In this document: one piece after another, positions 8,789-17,354 of the stretch
How the letters are laid out: every line of letters starts with the position of its first letter
Numbering within the stretch: the first letter of the stretch is position 1
Source of the DNA: Actinomycetes bacterium
GTDB taxonomy: Bacteria > Actinomycetota > Coriobacteriia > Coriobacteriales > JAEZZM01
Reading direction: 5' to 3'
DNA length: 64,000 nt
NCBI GenBank assembly: GCA_023418575.1
Contig: JAEZZM010000049.1
Coordinates: forward strand, 1-64,000
Notes under the pieces: model-generated
The model's database searches: none
Seen by the model: the letters and a program-made list of their open reading frames with translations, nothing else
Told to the model about the DNA's origin: nothing
Made by a program: the position numbers and the translations under genes

Positions 8789-10165
8789 CTACTTTTCAGG
8801 CATTTCATGGTCGGGTACGTGGCTATAGGCCTGAGTCTCCTTTTTCTCTGGAGTAAGGAGAAGATGGTCATTTTTGCCAGGTAAAACAAGGTTTAAGATG
8901 ATAGATACAAGGCAGGCAACAATGACATCATGGCCAAAAATGGTCTGAACCCAGGTGGGAAATCCCGTAAAGGCATCATGATAAAAGCTCACACCAATAG
9001 CCAGAGCAAGGCTGAGTCCCAAGATGGTAAGGTTGCGCTGGTAAATGCCATCGGCCACCAAAATCTTTAGGCCTGTCATCGCAAGCGAACCAAATACCGC
9101 TACTGTTGCGCCTCCCAAAACAGGAAGGGGGAAGGTGTAACACAGAGAAGCAAGCTTGGGGAAGAGGCCAATGATGATAACTATCACACCAGCCATGACA
9201 AAAACTTTTTTAGCAGTTACACGATTGTTAACAATAATGCCAACGTTTTGTCCTGCTGTTGCGGTGGGCACGCCTCCCAAGAGAGCTCCCAAGAGGCAAC
9301 CCAAGTTAATGCCGATAATACCGCCGCGCACCTCTTTTGCGCTGGCTTCTCTGTCAAAGGCTCCCATGGTGAGAGCTTCCATTTGTCCAACAGCTTCAAC
9401 AGAAGAGATGGTAGCAACCACAATCATGGGTAGCACTGCCGATAAGGAAAAGTGCATACCAAAATGCAAAGGCTGTATGAGGTTAAAGAAGGGCTGCGAG
9501 CTTACTTGATCAAAGTGCACCATGCCCAAGAACAGAGCAAGAATATAGCCGGTTAAAAGGCCAAATAATAGACTGGCTGTCTTTAAAATACCTCTACCCC
9601 AGTTGGCATAAATAAGGGTAATAATCATGGTAAACAAAGCAACAGACCATGACTTTGCAGATCCAAAAAACTCAGAATTTGTGCCACCAGCCATATAGCC
9701 AACAGCAACCTTATACAGAGAAATACCAATGGTCATAACCACTGCGGCCTTAACTACCGGAGCAAATAAAAACTTGAGTTGCTTGTAAAAAAGGCCAAAA
9801 ATGATACCTGCACATGCACCAATAAGCTGGGCTCCAAAGATGTAGGCTACACCTTCTTGAGCAGCAATGATGCTCATGGTTGAGATAAAGGCAAAGCCTG
9901 AACCCACAATATAGGGTAGACCACTGCCCAAAAAGCCCTTAAAGCCCCAGGCCTGAATTAAAATTGCAACACCAGCGCAAATGATGGAGGATTGCATAAT
10001 AACAACAGAGTCTGCAGGGCTAACCTGCCCTGCAGAACTCACAATAATAGGTACGGTAATGCAACCAACAATCATGGCAACCACGTGTTGTAAGGCCAAG
10101 GGGATGGCAGAAGAGGTTGAGATGTTTTGTTTTGTTGCGACCATAGATGCGGACACCTTATTCAT
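8789..10165 (-). CDS. NCS2 family purine (xanthine/uric acid) permease
   Basis: A 458-residue polytopic membrane protein with about 12-14 hydrophobic segments. The NCS2 signature region TAGQNVGIIVNNRVTAKK (Q-N-x-G motif) and the downstream FPLPVLGGATVAVFGS are diagnostic of nucleobase:cation symporters (XanP, PbuX, UacT and relatives). Position between ygfK and xdhC suggests it imports the purine oxidised by the hydroxylase. Exact substrate (xanthine, urate, other) is not determinable. AAAGGAG lies about 11 bases before the ATG, a slightly long spacing. The short 12-bp gap to xdhC indicates one transcript. Confidence 0.92.
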   Translation of the reverse strand: MNKVSASMVATKQNISTSSAIPLALQHVVAMIVGCITVPIIVSSAGQVSPADSVVIMQSSIICAGVAILIQAWGFKGFLGSGLPYIVGSGFAFISTMSIIAAQEGVAYIFGAQLIGACAGIIFGLFYKQLKFLFAPVVKAAVVMTIGISLYKVAVGYMAGGTNSEFFGSAKSWSVALFTMIITLIYANWGRGILKTASLLFGLLTGYILALFLGMVHFDQVSSQPFFNLIQPLHFGMHFSLSAVLPMIVVATISSVEAVGQMEALTMGAFDREASAKEVRGGIIGINLGCLLGALLGGVPTATAGQNVGIIVNNRVTAKKVFVMAGVIVIIIGLFPKLASLCYTFPLPVLGGATVAVFGSLAMTGLKILVADGIYQRNLTILGLSLALAIGVSFYHDAFTGFPTWVQTIFGHDVIVACLVSIILNLVLPGKNDHLLLTPEKKETQAYSHVPDHEMPEK

Positions 10166-10216
10166 GTCAGCTAGATCTCCTTTAATGTATTTTAAAATTC
10201 TTCCGATAAGCTCGGA

Positions 10217-11905
10217 TTACAGGTGGTATGAGAGCTGTGCCTCAATGGCGCTCACTAAGTCAGCAAGGTGCTTAGGGAGCTCAGGCTTAGCGCAGCTTTT
10301 ACTTTGACCCATATCACGATAGTATACGGTCTCGCCTTCAATATAGACGCCATCGTTGTTGCTATTCTCAAACATAGTTACATCAGAGAATAAGGTCCAG
10401 CGATCCTTATAAGGACGGCAAGGCTCGATGCAGCCAAATTGGCAGTTACCACACTCATTGCAGTAATCATCAATATGAACAATGATCTTGGTATCTTGGT
10501 AATCAATGGCTTCATTTGCACGGTTGGGGCATACATTTACGCAGCTCTTGCAGAGGCGATTACAGAAGTGATCATTATCTTTTGGCCACTCAAAGCCATC
10601 AACAGCTAAGGCCTTCTCGTGCTGCTTTTGAGCTTTGGCATACTTAGAGTCCTCACCAAGTTCATCAACCAATACTTTAAGCTTATCTACATCTACTAAG
10701 AGGTTTTTCTTGGGCTCTACGGACTCAAGTTGCTTAGCCAGAGCATCAAGATTGTTATAGCCTTGTCCCTTTAGGAGTACGGTGCATACGCTTATAGGCC
10801 ACAGACCCGCATCATAAATTTGAGCAATATTGCCCTTATCGGCACCACCGCAATATGACATAGGCAGCTTGCCTTCAAATGCACGAGCAAGTTCATATGC
10901 AACAGTAATAGCCATGGGATAGAGGGCTTTACCGCTCATATACATATCTGAACCAGGGAGCTCTTTGCGATTAGGCTTACACTGGAAGGTATTGGTAAGC
11001 TTTACACCAAATTGAACGCCCTGCTCTTGTGCGCAGTCCATAAGGCGCTTGAGCATGGGAACTGCTTCTTCAAATTTAAGGTCATGCTCAAACTGCTCAC
11101 GGCCAAAATCAATATAGTCAAAGTTCATAGAATCAAGCAGCTCACGAACACGTTCGTAACCCAAAAGAGTGGGGTTGCATTTAAGGTAGCTGTTTATCTT
11201 TTTATTAACCAAGAGGTGATTGATGATGTCTTCTATCTGATCAGCAGGGGTGCCATGCATGGTAGACACGGTCATACAGGTGCATACACAGGGTGAAATA
11301 CTGTCGATAAATTCGTGGTCAACATGCTCATATTCATCAGCATGCTCATGCAAATATGCAATGGCTTCGGTGAAAACGGGAAGCTTAGAAGCGTCACGCA
11401 TATCATTAATGAAGCTATCAACAGGCTCTGATTGAATGCCCTTAAGGTCATAACCAGCTGACATATTAAATTCAAAGCCATCAGGGTCACCTAAGCCAAG
11501 CTCTTTGGCAACTACCTTACAAGCAATCCAGGCCTTGATGTATTCGTCGCGTGCACCAGCAGGGGAGTACTCACTAGACCATTCAACGTTATAGCCCTCA
11601 TCTTCTGCTCTAATGCAAGGGCGTGCAATACCCAGTTCTTCACCATACATAATCTGGATGGTCTTTAGCTCCATAAAACGTGAGCCACCGGCATAGCAGG
11701 CAACAATATTTTGTGCAAGTTGAGTATGAGGGCCAGCTGCTACACCCAGAGGGCTTTCCAGTTGGCGATCAAAAATATCGAGCTTAGGAGCGTTTTCAAA
11801 GCTATGGATATTTCTAACATTAAAAATGGTTCCATTTTGCTTATACTCAGCAAAGATGTGCTCCATTAGGGCTGCAAAAGGCAGCGGCTTCATAATATCG
11901 GACAT
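10217..11905 (-). CDS. YgfK-like oxidoreductase lacking the central GltD-like flavin domain
   Basis: A 562-residue homologue of YgfK, the putative iron-sulfur partner of selenium-dependent Mo hydroxylases in anaerobic purine breakdown. Residues 1 to about 420 form a dihydroorotate-dehydrogenase-like barrel (SPLGVAAGPHTQLAQN, MELKTIQI, MSYCGGADKGN). They are followed directly by two Cys clusters at 448-459 (CNRLCKSCVNVCPNRAN) and 482-496 (CNECGNCQFGCIEPC). E. coli YgfK is about 1030 residues because a GltD-like FAD/NAD(P)H domain lies between these parts; here it is absent with no frameshift or stop. The ATG at 11905 is preferred to upstream alternatives because GAGGTG lies 5 bases before it. 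It is first in the operon. Confidence 0.88.
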   Translation of the reverse strand: MSDIMKPLPFAALMEHIFAEYKQNGTIFNVRNIHSFENAPKLDIFDRQLESPLGVAAGPHTQLAQNIVACYAGGSRFMELKTIQIMYGEELGIARPCIRAEDEGYNVEWSSEYSPAGARDEYIKAWIACKVVAKELGLGDPDGFEFNMSAGYDLKGIQSEPVDSFINDMRDASKLPVFTEAIAYLHEHADEYEHVDHEFIDSISPCVCTCMTVSTMHGTPADQIEDIINHLLVNKKINSYLKCNPTLLGYERVRELLDSMNFDYIDFGREQFEHDLKFEEAVPMLKRLMDCAQEQGVQFGVKLTNTFQCKPNRKELPGSDMYMSGKALYPMAITVAYELARAFEGKLPMSYCGGADKGNIAQIYDAGLWPISVCTVLLKGQGYNNLDALAKQLESVEPKKNLLVDVDKLKVLVDELGEDSKYAKAQKQHEKALAVDGFEWPKDNDHFCNRLCKSCVNVCPNRANEAIDYQDTKIIVHIDDYCNECGNCQFGCIEPCRPYKDRWTLFSDVTMFENSNNDGVYIEGETVYYRDMGQSKSCAKPELPKHLADLVSAIEAQLSYHL

Positions 11906-11920
11906 AACTCCACCTCTCTT

Positions 11921-11973
11921 GGATACCCCAAAGCTGCAGACTTTGTCTGCATGCCCTCTCTCCCGGGGTATTG
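11921..11973 (-). promoter_or_regulatory. Structured 5' leader of the ygfK operon (candidate cis-regulatory RNA)
   Basis: On the transcribed (minus) strand a 7-bp outer stem, ATACCCC at 11971-11965 paired with GGGGTAT at 11929-11923, encloses a second perfect 6-bp hairpin GCAGAC-AAA-GTCTGC at 11950-11936. A purine-rich GGGAGAGAGGG strand faces AGCTTT. The outer stem ends about 6-8 bases before the GAGAGGTGG ribosome binding site of ygfK. The nested-stem geometry resembles a small aptamer, but I cannot assign it to a known class. Confidence 0.5.
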
Positions 11974-11993
11974 AGCTTGTACATTTAGAACGC

Positions 11994-12030
11994 AAAAAGC
12001 TCGCTGCTCAATAAGATAAGCAACGAGCTT
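11994..12030 (-). terminator. Rho-independent terminator after ssnA
   Basis: Read on the minus strand: a 12-bp stem AAGCTCGTTGCT / AGCAGCGAGCTT (one G-U pair) with a 10-base loop, followed by TTTTT. It begins 8 bases after the ssnA stop codon and separates ssnA from the ygfK operon. Confidence 0.85.
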
Positions 12031-12037
12031 AAAGCGA

Positions 12038-13360
12038 TTACAGTTTTTTCCAGATTTCTTGTGCGCGCTGGGCGCTTTGAGCAAAGACGCGCTCTTCATC
12101 AAGGCCCAATACGCAACGATCTTTCATAAGCCATCTACCTTGTGACATGGTGTGAGTGACCTGTGGACCAAACATGCCAAAGAGTACATGACCAGCCCAG
12201 TTATTCTCGTTCATCTTAGTGTAAGGATGATAATCAATGAGAATAAGGTCTGCATAAGCGCCTGGCTCTAAGCTACCTAAAGGCTTTTTAAAGATGCGCG
12301 ATAAAATCTTGGGATTATTCTTAAATTGCAGCTGCAGTGTTTGAGCAAAGCCCTTGGTGGGATCGCCTGCGTCATGACTCATAAGAATCTTGGCAACCTT
12401 CATAGACTCAAACATGTCGTTGGTATAGGCATCAGTGCCAAGACCAACAAGCAGTCCGCGCTCAAGCATTTTAACAACAGAGGTAGTGCCAACAGCATTT
12501 CCCATGTTTGACAGCGGGTTATGAACTACAGGAGTGTCTGTTTCAAGCAAAATATCCATCTCTCGTGGTGAGAGGTGGCAGCAGTGAATTGCCAAAGAGT
12601 CTTTGGAAAATACGCCATAGTTGTTGAGTCGCTCTACTACGCGCATACCATGCTCTTTAAGACAGGAGAATTGATCTTCAATACCTTCAGCAACATGTAC
12701 ATGGTAGCCACCAGAAACTGATTGAATTTCCTCTGCACAGTGCTCTAAGGTTTTATCGGAAAGGGTGAATGAAGCGTGCAATCCCAAGTGAGCTTTGATT
12801 TGATCTTGGTCTGCCTGGTTGTACTTCTTCATAAAGGCAATGTTTTCGTCAATGCCTTCCTTTGCCCTGTCTAAACCATCACGATCAGAAACCTCATAAC
12901 AAAAGTCTCCGCGCATACCAAGGTCTTTACAGGCTTCTGCTATGGCTTCAAGTGAACCAGTGATATGCATGGGTGCAGCATGGTGATCAATGACGGTAGT
13001 AATACCAGATCTAATGGATTCACTTAAGGTTGCGTAAGCAGAGAGTTTGGCGTCTTCTACTGTTAAGCACTTATCAAGTGCCCACCACTGATTTTCAAGC
13101 AACTCAATGAAGTTTCTAGTGGGGTTTGAGACGGCCATTCCACGAGCATAAGCTGAATAGATATGCGTGTGGCAGTTGGTGAAAGCGGGCATGATAATTT
13201 TGCCCTCTGCATCAAAAAATTCCTCATCTGGATGAGCTTGACGCAGAGCAGAGGTGCTGCCCACGGCTTTAATTTCATCTTCTTGAATTAAAACCGCACC
13301 ATCTGGTAGGAACGTATTGGCGCTATCGTTGGCGATAAGCACACCGTTTCCTATAATCAT
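12038..13360 (-). CDS. ssnA: SsnA, amidohydrolase of the purine degradation cluster
   Basis: A 440-residue amidohydrolase-superfamily protein, nearly the length of E. coli SsnA (442). Metal-site motifs are visible: HTHIYSAYARGMA (His64, His66), then HLGLHASFTLSD, HVAEG, IHCCHLSP and the late Asp in GLGTDAYTND. SsnA-type enzymes are linked to ygfK and selenium-dependent hydroxylases and are placed in anaerobic purine catabolism as putative aminohydrolases (a guanine-like deaminase role is plausible). ATG 13360 is preferred: AGGGG lies six bases upstream and the length then fits. It is transcribed separately from the ygfK operon but in the same direction. Confidence 0.92.
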   Translation of the reverse strand: MIIGNGVLIANDSANTFLPDGAVLIQEDEIKAVGSTSALRQAHPDEEFFDAEGKIIMPAFTNCHTHIYSAYARGMAVSNPTRNFIELLENQWWALDKCLTVEDAKLSAYATLSESIRSGITTVIDHHAAPMHITGSLEAIAEACKDLGMRGDFCYEVSDRDGLDRAKEGIDENIAFMKKYNQADQDQIKAHLGLHASFTLSDKTLEHCAEEIQSVSGGYHVHVAEGIEDQFSCLKEHGMRVVERLNNYGVFSKDSLAIHCCHLSPREMDILLETDTPVVHNPLSNMGNAVGTTSVVKMLERGLLVGLGTDAYTNDMFESMKVAKILMSHDAGDPTKGFAQTLQLQFKNNPKILSRIFKKPLGSLEPGAYADLILIDYHPYTKMNENNWAGHVLFGMFGPQVTHTMSQGRWLMKDRCVLGLDEERVFAQSAQRAQEIWKKL

Positions 13361-13377
13361 ATGTATCCCCTTATGTT

Positions 13378-13436
13378 GGACACTACTTAAAAAATATTGC
13401 ACACAAACAAGCTCCTGCTCTTAAAGGGTAGTGTCC
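13378..13436. repeat. Inverted repeat GGACACTAC/GTAGTGTCC around the ssnA upstream region
   Basis: Perfect 9-bp arms at 13378-13386 and 13428-13436 separated by 41 bp, located just upstream of the ssnA ribosome binding site. They could be paired operator half-sites or the ends of a degraded mobile element. The same AGTGTCCG core recurs in the repeats at 650-760. Confidence 0.5.
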
Positions 13437-13672
13437 GAAACCTTTATAAGCTGGTCCCGCAAGTTCATGGTATATTCTTCGATCATCTATAGTTTACTTC
13501 ATCAAGCCTCATTGCGCTTTGTGCCAAGCACTTTAGTTTACGCCTCTAGTTTTTTACCATGTTTTACCTGCATCTTTATTTTGACTACCAAGGCGATAAA
13601 ATCGGGGGTGGCGCTTTTTTAAGGGTGAGCGGTTGCTTGGAACTTTTTTGGCTTATTTTTTGAAAATAATTC
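13437..13672. other. Intergenic stretch between ssnA and tRNA-fMet
   Basis: A short open frame at 13431-13622 (plus) has no ribosome binding site and an atypical Phe/Ser-rich composition. I see no convincing gene, RNA structure or repeat here beyond the arm at its left edge. Confidence 0.4.
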
Positions 13673-13701
13673 TTGCATTATCTTTTAGAAGGTGTTAAAG
13701 T
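13673..13701 (+). promoter_or_regulatory. Promoter of tRNA-fMet
   Basis: TTGCAT at 13673-13678 and TAAAGT at 13696-13701 with a 17-bp spacer, about 38 bp upstream of the tRNA. Confidence 0.6.
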
Positions 13702-13738
13702 AATTTACTGCACCGAAGGTCTGGTGTTCGTTTAACAC

Positions 13739-13815
<77 letters not shown>

Positions 13816-13828
13816 AATCAAACTTAGA

Positions 13829-13858
13829 GGTCAGAGGCTAAAAACTCTGGCCTTTTTT
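13829..13858 (+). terminator. Terminator after tRNA-fMet
   Basis: An 8-bp stem GGTCAGAG/CTCTGGCC (one G-U) with an 8-base loop, followed by TTTTTT. Confidence 0.9.
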
Positions 13859-13980
13859 ATTGGCTTCAGCTTCTAGGCTCACCTTGATTACCCTTGTTCT
13901 TGGCTCTTGCTTATGAGCTGGGGTATAAATCAAATTTTTTACCAGTGAATCAAAATCTTAAAATAATATTGCAAAAAGCT

Positions 13981-14009
13981 TTGTCAACACATAATTAATA
14001 GAGTATAAT
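13981..14009 (+). promoter_or_regulatory. Sigma-70-type promoter of the large surface protein gene
   Basis: TTGTCA at 13981-13986 and a perfect TATAAT at 14004-14009 with a 17-bp spacer. The start codon is about 108 bp further on, leaving a long 5' leader. Confidence 0.82.
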
Positions 14010-14021
14010 CGCCCTCAAGAC

Positions 14022-14051
14022 ATCATAAGTTACCATCATTAAACTTATGAT
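14022..14051 (+). promoter_or_regulatory. Perfect 10-bp inverted repeat in the leader of the surface protein gene
   Basis: ATCATAAGTT at 14022-14031 and AACTTATGAT at 14042-14051, separated by 10 bases, just downstream of the expected transcription start. There is only a weak T-rich tail, so it may be an operator or mRNA-stabilising hairpin rather than a terminator. Confidence 0.6.
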
Positions 14052-14116
14052 AATTGTTTTGAGTTTTCATAGAACTCACTTATAGGTCCTGCTTATAAGG
14101 AAGTAATAGGAAGAAG

Positions 14117-17100
14117 GTGGATATGGCTAGCTTGTCTAGACCTATCTCTTGGCATATGCAAAAAATCTTTTTGTGTTGCATGAGTATGGTTTGTTCTTTT
14201 GCGCTGATTTGCTCACTTGGAACTCTTAAGCAAGCATGGGCGGCCGAGCCTTATAAAATTGATGATACTTCATATAGTGTTGCTCAGTATTTGCAGTGGG
14301 CAAAGGCTCAAAATACAAGTGAAGTTTGGGCTTCTGTAAATAATGGAGACTTAGGCTCAGCGGTAGTTGATTGGGGGCTCGCTAGTCTAAAGGGTTATAA
14401 GAAGAGCTTTTTTGAAACAGGACCGTATAAGGCTCAGCTGGGTGGCTATAAGGCTAATAAAAGTTTACGCTTCGCAAGTTCTAGCCCCATAACAGTTGAA
14501 AATATATATTTCAAAACACAAGGTCAAATTATTGTAGATACAGATGCGCAGGTTAATTTTAAAGATGTTACCTTTACGGTTGCTCCCATTATTAAAGGTA
14601 GCGCTAGCTTTGAGAACTGTGTTTTTGAAGACGCTACAGTAATCTTTGAAGGTGGATCTGCACAATATATTGGAACTACTCAAGTTCCAACAGAACAAGG
14701 AAATAAAAAGCAAGAGCAGACCCATTTTCCTCTTAGTTTAGTCTTGGAACAAGAGAGTTTAAGCTTTGTTCAAGGAAAAGAAGTTGATAGGAGTATTGGT
14801 CTAAGCATAGAAGGTACTTATAAAGACCAAGCCCAGCTTAAAATTTTGCCAGAAGATGCTCTAGAAGGTCTGAGTGTAAGCTATAAGGATGGAAGATTAA
14901 GCTTTAAGGGTAAGCCCAGCAAAGAGCAAAAATTAGAACTTAGCTTAGAAGTCTCATATGACTCAGGTGATACACGCGAGCAAGCTCAAGCAAAATTGCA
15001 AATACAAGTACATCCAAAGCTTATGCTCAAACTTCCCAACAATTTATTTGTGACCACTAAGTATGCAAAGCAGTATCAACAAAATCTTAAACCTCAAATC
15101 ATAGTGGGGGACAGAGAGCCTCAAGATCTCCTTGAATTTATGCAGCAAGATGAAGATGGAAAAAAGCTTGATGTCTCCAAAGATTTAAAAATCATCACAG
15201 AACAAGGTCTTCCTCAAGGCTATAGAGCAAGTTGGATTTATGATTCAGTGGTTATAGCAGGAGATAATGCTCAACCTAAAGGTAGCTATCCCATCAAACT
15301 TCAAATAAAGGTAAAAGATCAGCTAGTAGAATCTAATGCTGTAATTTTGCGTGTATTTGATGGGGATGAAACGCTCAAGCAGCAAATAGAGGACTTTTAT
15401 ATAAAGGAGGCAAAATCTCCAGCTCGCTGGGAAATGAAGCCTTATATTATTCTGCGTTCAGATGGGGCAGTTATCCCAAATAGTATGCGTGTACTTATGG
15501 GTTCAGACTGCACTAACCCTGATGCTGAGGAAAAAACCCATGGAGAATATGCAAAAGAAGCTTTGGCAGAAGAGGAGCGCATTAAAAACCTTAGTGAAGA
15601 AGACGCTGCTTTAGTGGCGCTCTTTAATAAGCTCTATCCAAATGGCATGGTAGATGCTATTACTATGGCATCTGGTGTTGGCGGAGGAGTTAATGTAGGC
15701 GGTGACGGTGCCGCTGGTTCTGGTTCATGTTATATAGGTGTCGTTGGTGTGGGTGAGCCAGGAAATTATGCCACTGATCCCATTTACATTCCCTCTGGTA
15801 CCAATGTGAGTTTCAAAAACATGAAATTCCTTTCTAGCGTAAAGATTGTGGTTCAAGATGGCGGCAAGTTGACCCTTGATGATGCTGTGGCCTATGGTGA
15901 CATTGTGGTTGAAAAGGGCGGTGTTTTATCGGCAAAAAATGGTTCATCCATGGTGGGCTCTGTTATTTTTGAAGACGGAGCTATTATGGAAAACCTTAAG
16001 CTTAAGAGTCATGCTAATCACCTAAGTGACGATAATACCAAGCGCCCTGTTCCTGAGGCAGTTGTTATAGTAAAAGGCCACTTGGAAGCACGAGGTATCA
16101 ATAGCATCGCCGGTGATGGCGGAAATAGGAATCATAAAGGTCAAACAAAGAGTCAGGATGCTTTGCACTTAAAAGAAGGTGCGCGCATTACTATTACTAA
16201 GGGCAGCGTCTTGAATGCTCATGGTGGAGATTCTGAGCCCTATAATCGCAAAGGTGGCGATGGCGTAGTTGCCGAAAAGGGAAGCTCCATTACCGGTGAA
16301 GGTGCGTTTATTGTAAGTGGCGGGTCTTCTTATGAGGATGTTGGTGGTGTCGGTGTTCTAGGTCCTAGCGAAGGAGAATTTAATATAGATGTTGCTAAAG
16401 CTGTTCTTATAGGCGGCTCTGGAAAATCAATTATTGGTCTTCCTGCTCCTGGAGCTCATGCTACAAGCGGCAATCTTTTGATTGATCCCAAGACAGAGCT
16501 AGAGGCTCGTGGTGGCGAAGGGATGCTTGAGAACAGGCAGAAAGGAACAAGAGCAGAAGCTTTTGATCCTAGGTATCCTGCACCTGTAAAATCTGCTGAT
16601 GAAGACAAGCAGCCTGAACATCCTGCACTAGACCCAGATAAGGATGGGCAAGCTGATAATTCTAAGGATGTCGATAAGGGCTCAGATTTTAGTTCTGGTT
16701 CCAGTTCTAGTTCCAGTTCTGGTTCTAGTGCAGTAGTTAATCGGTTGGCAGCTTTAGACTCTCAAGATGTAGTAAGATCAGAGTCTAATGAGCAAAACAA
16801 GTCTCAAGGATCTCAGTCCAGGGTAAAAAGAATTGCTCAAAGATCAAATAAAAATACTTCTGCTTCCAAGGCAGAAAAATTGGAGAACTTGAGCGCTGAA
16901 AAAACAGCTAATACATCTCAGTTGGAAAAGACTGATCCTAAGGATGAAAAGCAGGTAAAACAGGAGCTTGCCGATAAAAGCGGTAAATCCAATAAAGAAC
17001 AAAGTGATCAACAGAGTCAAAATAATCAGTTAAAGGATTCAAATCAAGGATCTCTGTTGGGCTTTGGTCTCTATGTTTTGATTGTGCTTGCATTGATTTG

Positions 17101-17152
17101 CGCTTTGGGAGCTGCAATCTACTTCTTATGGAAGAAGAATAGAGAGGACTAA
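14117..17152 (+). CDS. Large exported, C-terminally membrane-anchored surface protein
   Basis: A 1011-residue protein with a signal peptide (hydrophobic core about 19-35, likely cleavage after QAWA at 42). Two stretches (about 70-150 and 560-800) have short Gly/Asp-rich, beta-rich repeats (VVEKGGVLSAKNGSSM, VIVKGHLEARGINS, ITITKGSVLNAHGG) consistent with a parallel beta-helix. A Ser/Gly linker follows, then a charged Lys/Gln/Ser region and one C-terminal membrane helix ending WKKNRED. There is no LPxTG motif, so anchoring is by the helix. It may be an adhesin; no family is recognised with confidence. The start may be GTG 14117 or ATG 14123 (GAAGG five bases before the latter). It has its own promoter. 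Confidence 0.8.
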   Translation: MDMASLSRPISWHMQKIFLCCMSMVCSFALICSLGTLKQAWAAEPYKIDDTSYSVAQYLQWAKAQNTSEVWASVNNGDLGSAVVDWGLASLKGYKKSFFETGPYKAQLGGYKANKSLRFASSSPITVENIYFKTQGQIIVDTDAQVNFKDVTFTVAPIIKGSASFENCVFEDATVIFEGGSAQYIGTTQVPTEQGNKKQEQTHFPLSLVLEQESLSFVQGKEVDRSIGLSIEGTYKDQAQLKILPEDALEGLSVSYKDGRLSFKGKPSKEQKLELSLEVSYDSGDTREQAQAKLQIQVHPKLMLKLPNNLFVTTKYAKQYQQNLKPQIIVGDREPQDLLEFMQQDEDGKKLDVSKDLKIITEQGLPQGYRASWIYDSVVIAGDNAQPKGSYPIKLQIKVKDQLVESNAVILRVFDGDETLKQQIEDFYIKEAKSPARWEMKPYIILRSDGAVIPNSMRVLMGSDCTNPDAEEKTHGEYAKEALAEEERIKNLSEEDAALVALFNKLYPNGMVDAITMASGVGGGVNVGGDGAAGSGSCYIGVVGVGEPGNYATDPIYIPSGTNVSFKNMKFLSSVKIVVQDGGKLTLDDAVAYGDIVVEKGGVLSAKNGSSMVGSVIFEDGAIMENLKLKSHANHLSDDNTKRPVPEAVVIVKGHLEARGINSIAGDGGNRNHKGQTKSQDALHLKEGARITITKGSVLNAHGGDSEPYNRKGGDGVVAEKGSSITGEGAFIVSGGSSYEDVGGVGVLGPSEGEFNIDVAKAVLIGGSGKSIIGLPAPGAHATSGNLLIDPKTELEARGGEGMLENRQKGTRAEAFDPRYPAPVKSADEDKQPEHPALDPDKDGQADNSKDVDKGSDFSSGSSSSSSSGSSAVVNRLAALDSQDVVRSESNEQNKSQGSQSRVKRIAQRSNKNTSASKAEKLENLSAEKTANTSQLEKTDPKDEKQVKQELADKSGKSNKEQSDQQSQNNQLKDSNQGSLLGFGLYVLIVLALICALGAAIYFLWKKNRED

Positions 17153-17203
17153 ACTGGCCACATAAAAGCCAAGTATTATCTTTTATTAGAAACAGATCTT
17201 GCA

Positions 17204-17240
17204 AGAAGGGGATGTGCGTAGCGCATTCCCTTCTAGTTTG
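17204..17240 (+). terminator. Hairpin after the surface protein gene, probable terminator
   Basis: AGAAGGG... pairs with ...CCCTTCT in a stem of about 14 bp (two G-U pairs) with a tiny loop, ending at 17234 and followed by a weak T-rich tail (AGTTTGTTCTT). Beyond it, 17270-17330 is A-rich with short AGATATAAAACAG repeats and no gene. Confidence 0.5.
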
Positions 17241-17354
17241 TTCTTGCATATGTTAAAAGCGGATATAAGAACAGTCATAAAAGCATATAAAAAAGTAGAT
17301 ATAAAACAGATATAAAAACAGATCACACTCTACTTATCTTTTCTGCTTGCAGGC

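Noticed and set aside
11906..11995. Longer N-terminus for the ygfK-like gene starting at 11995
   Set aside because: It would translate through the structured leader and the ribosome binding site; the sequence is unrelated to YgfK.
13431..13622. 63-residue open frame between ssnA and tRNA-fMet
   Set aside because: No ribosome binding site and no recognisable protein features; likely chance.
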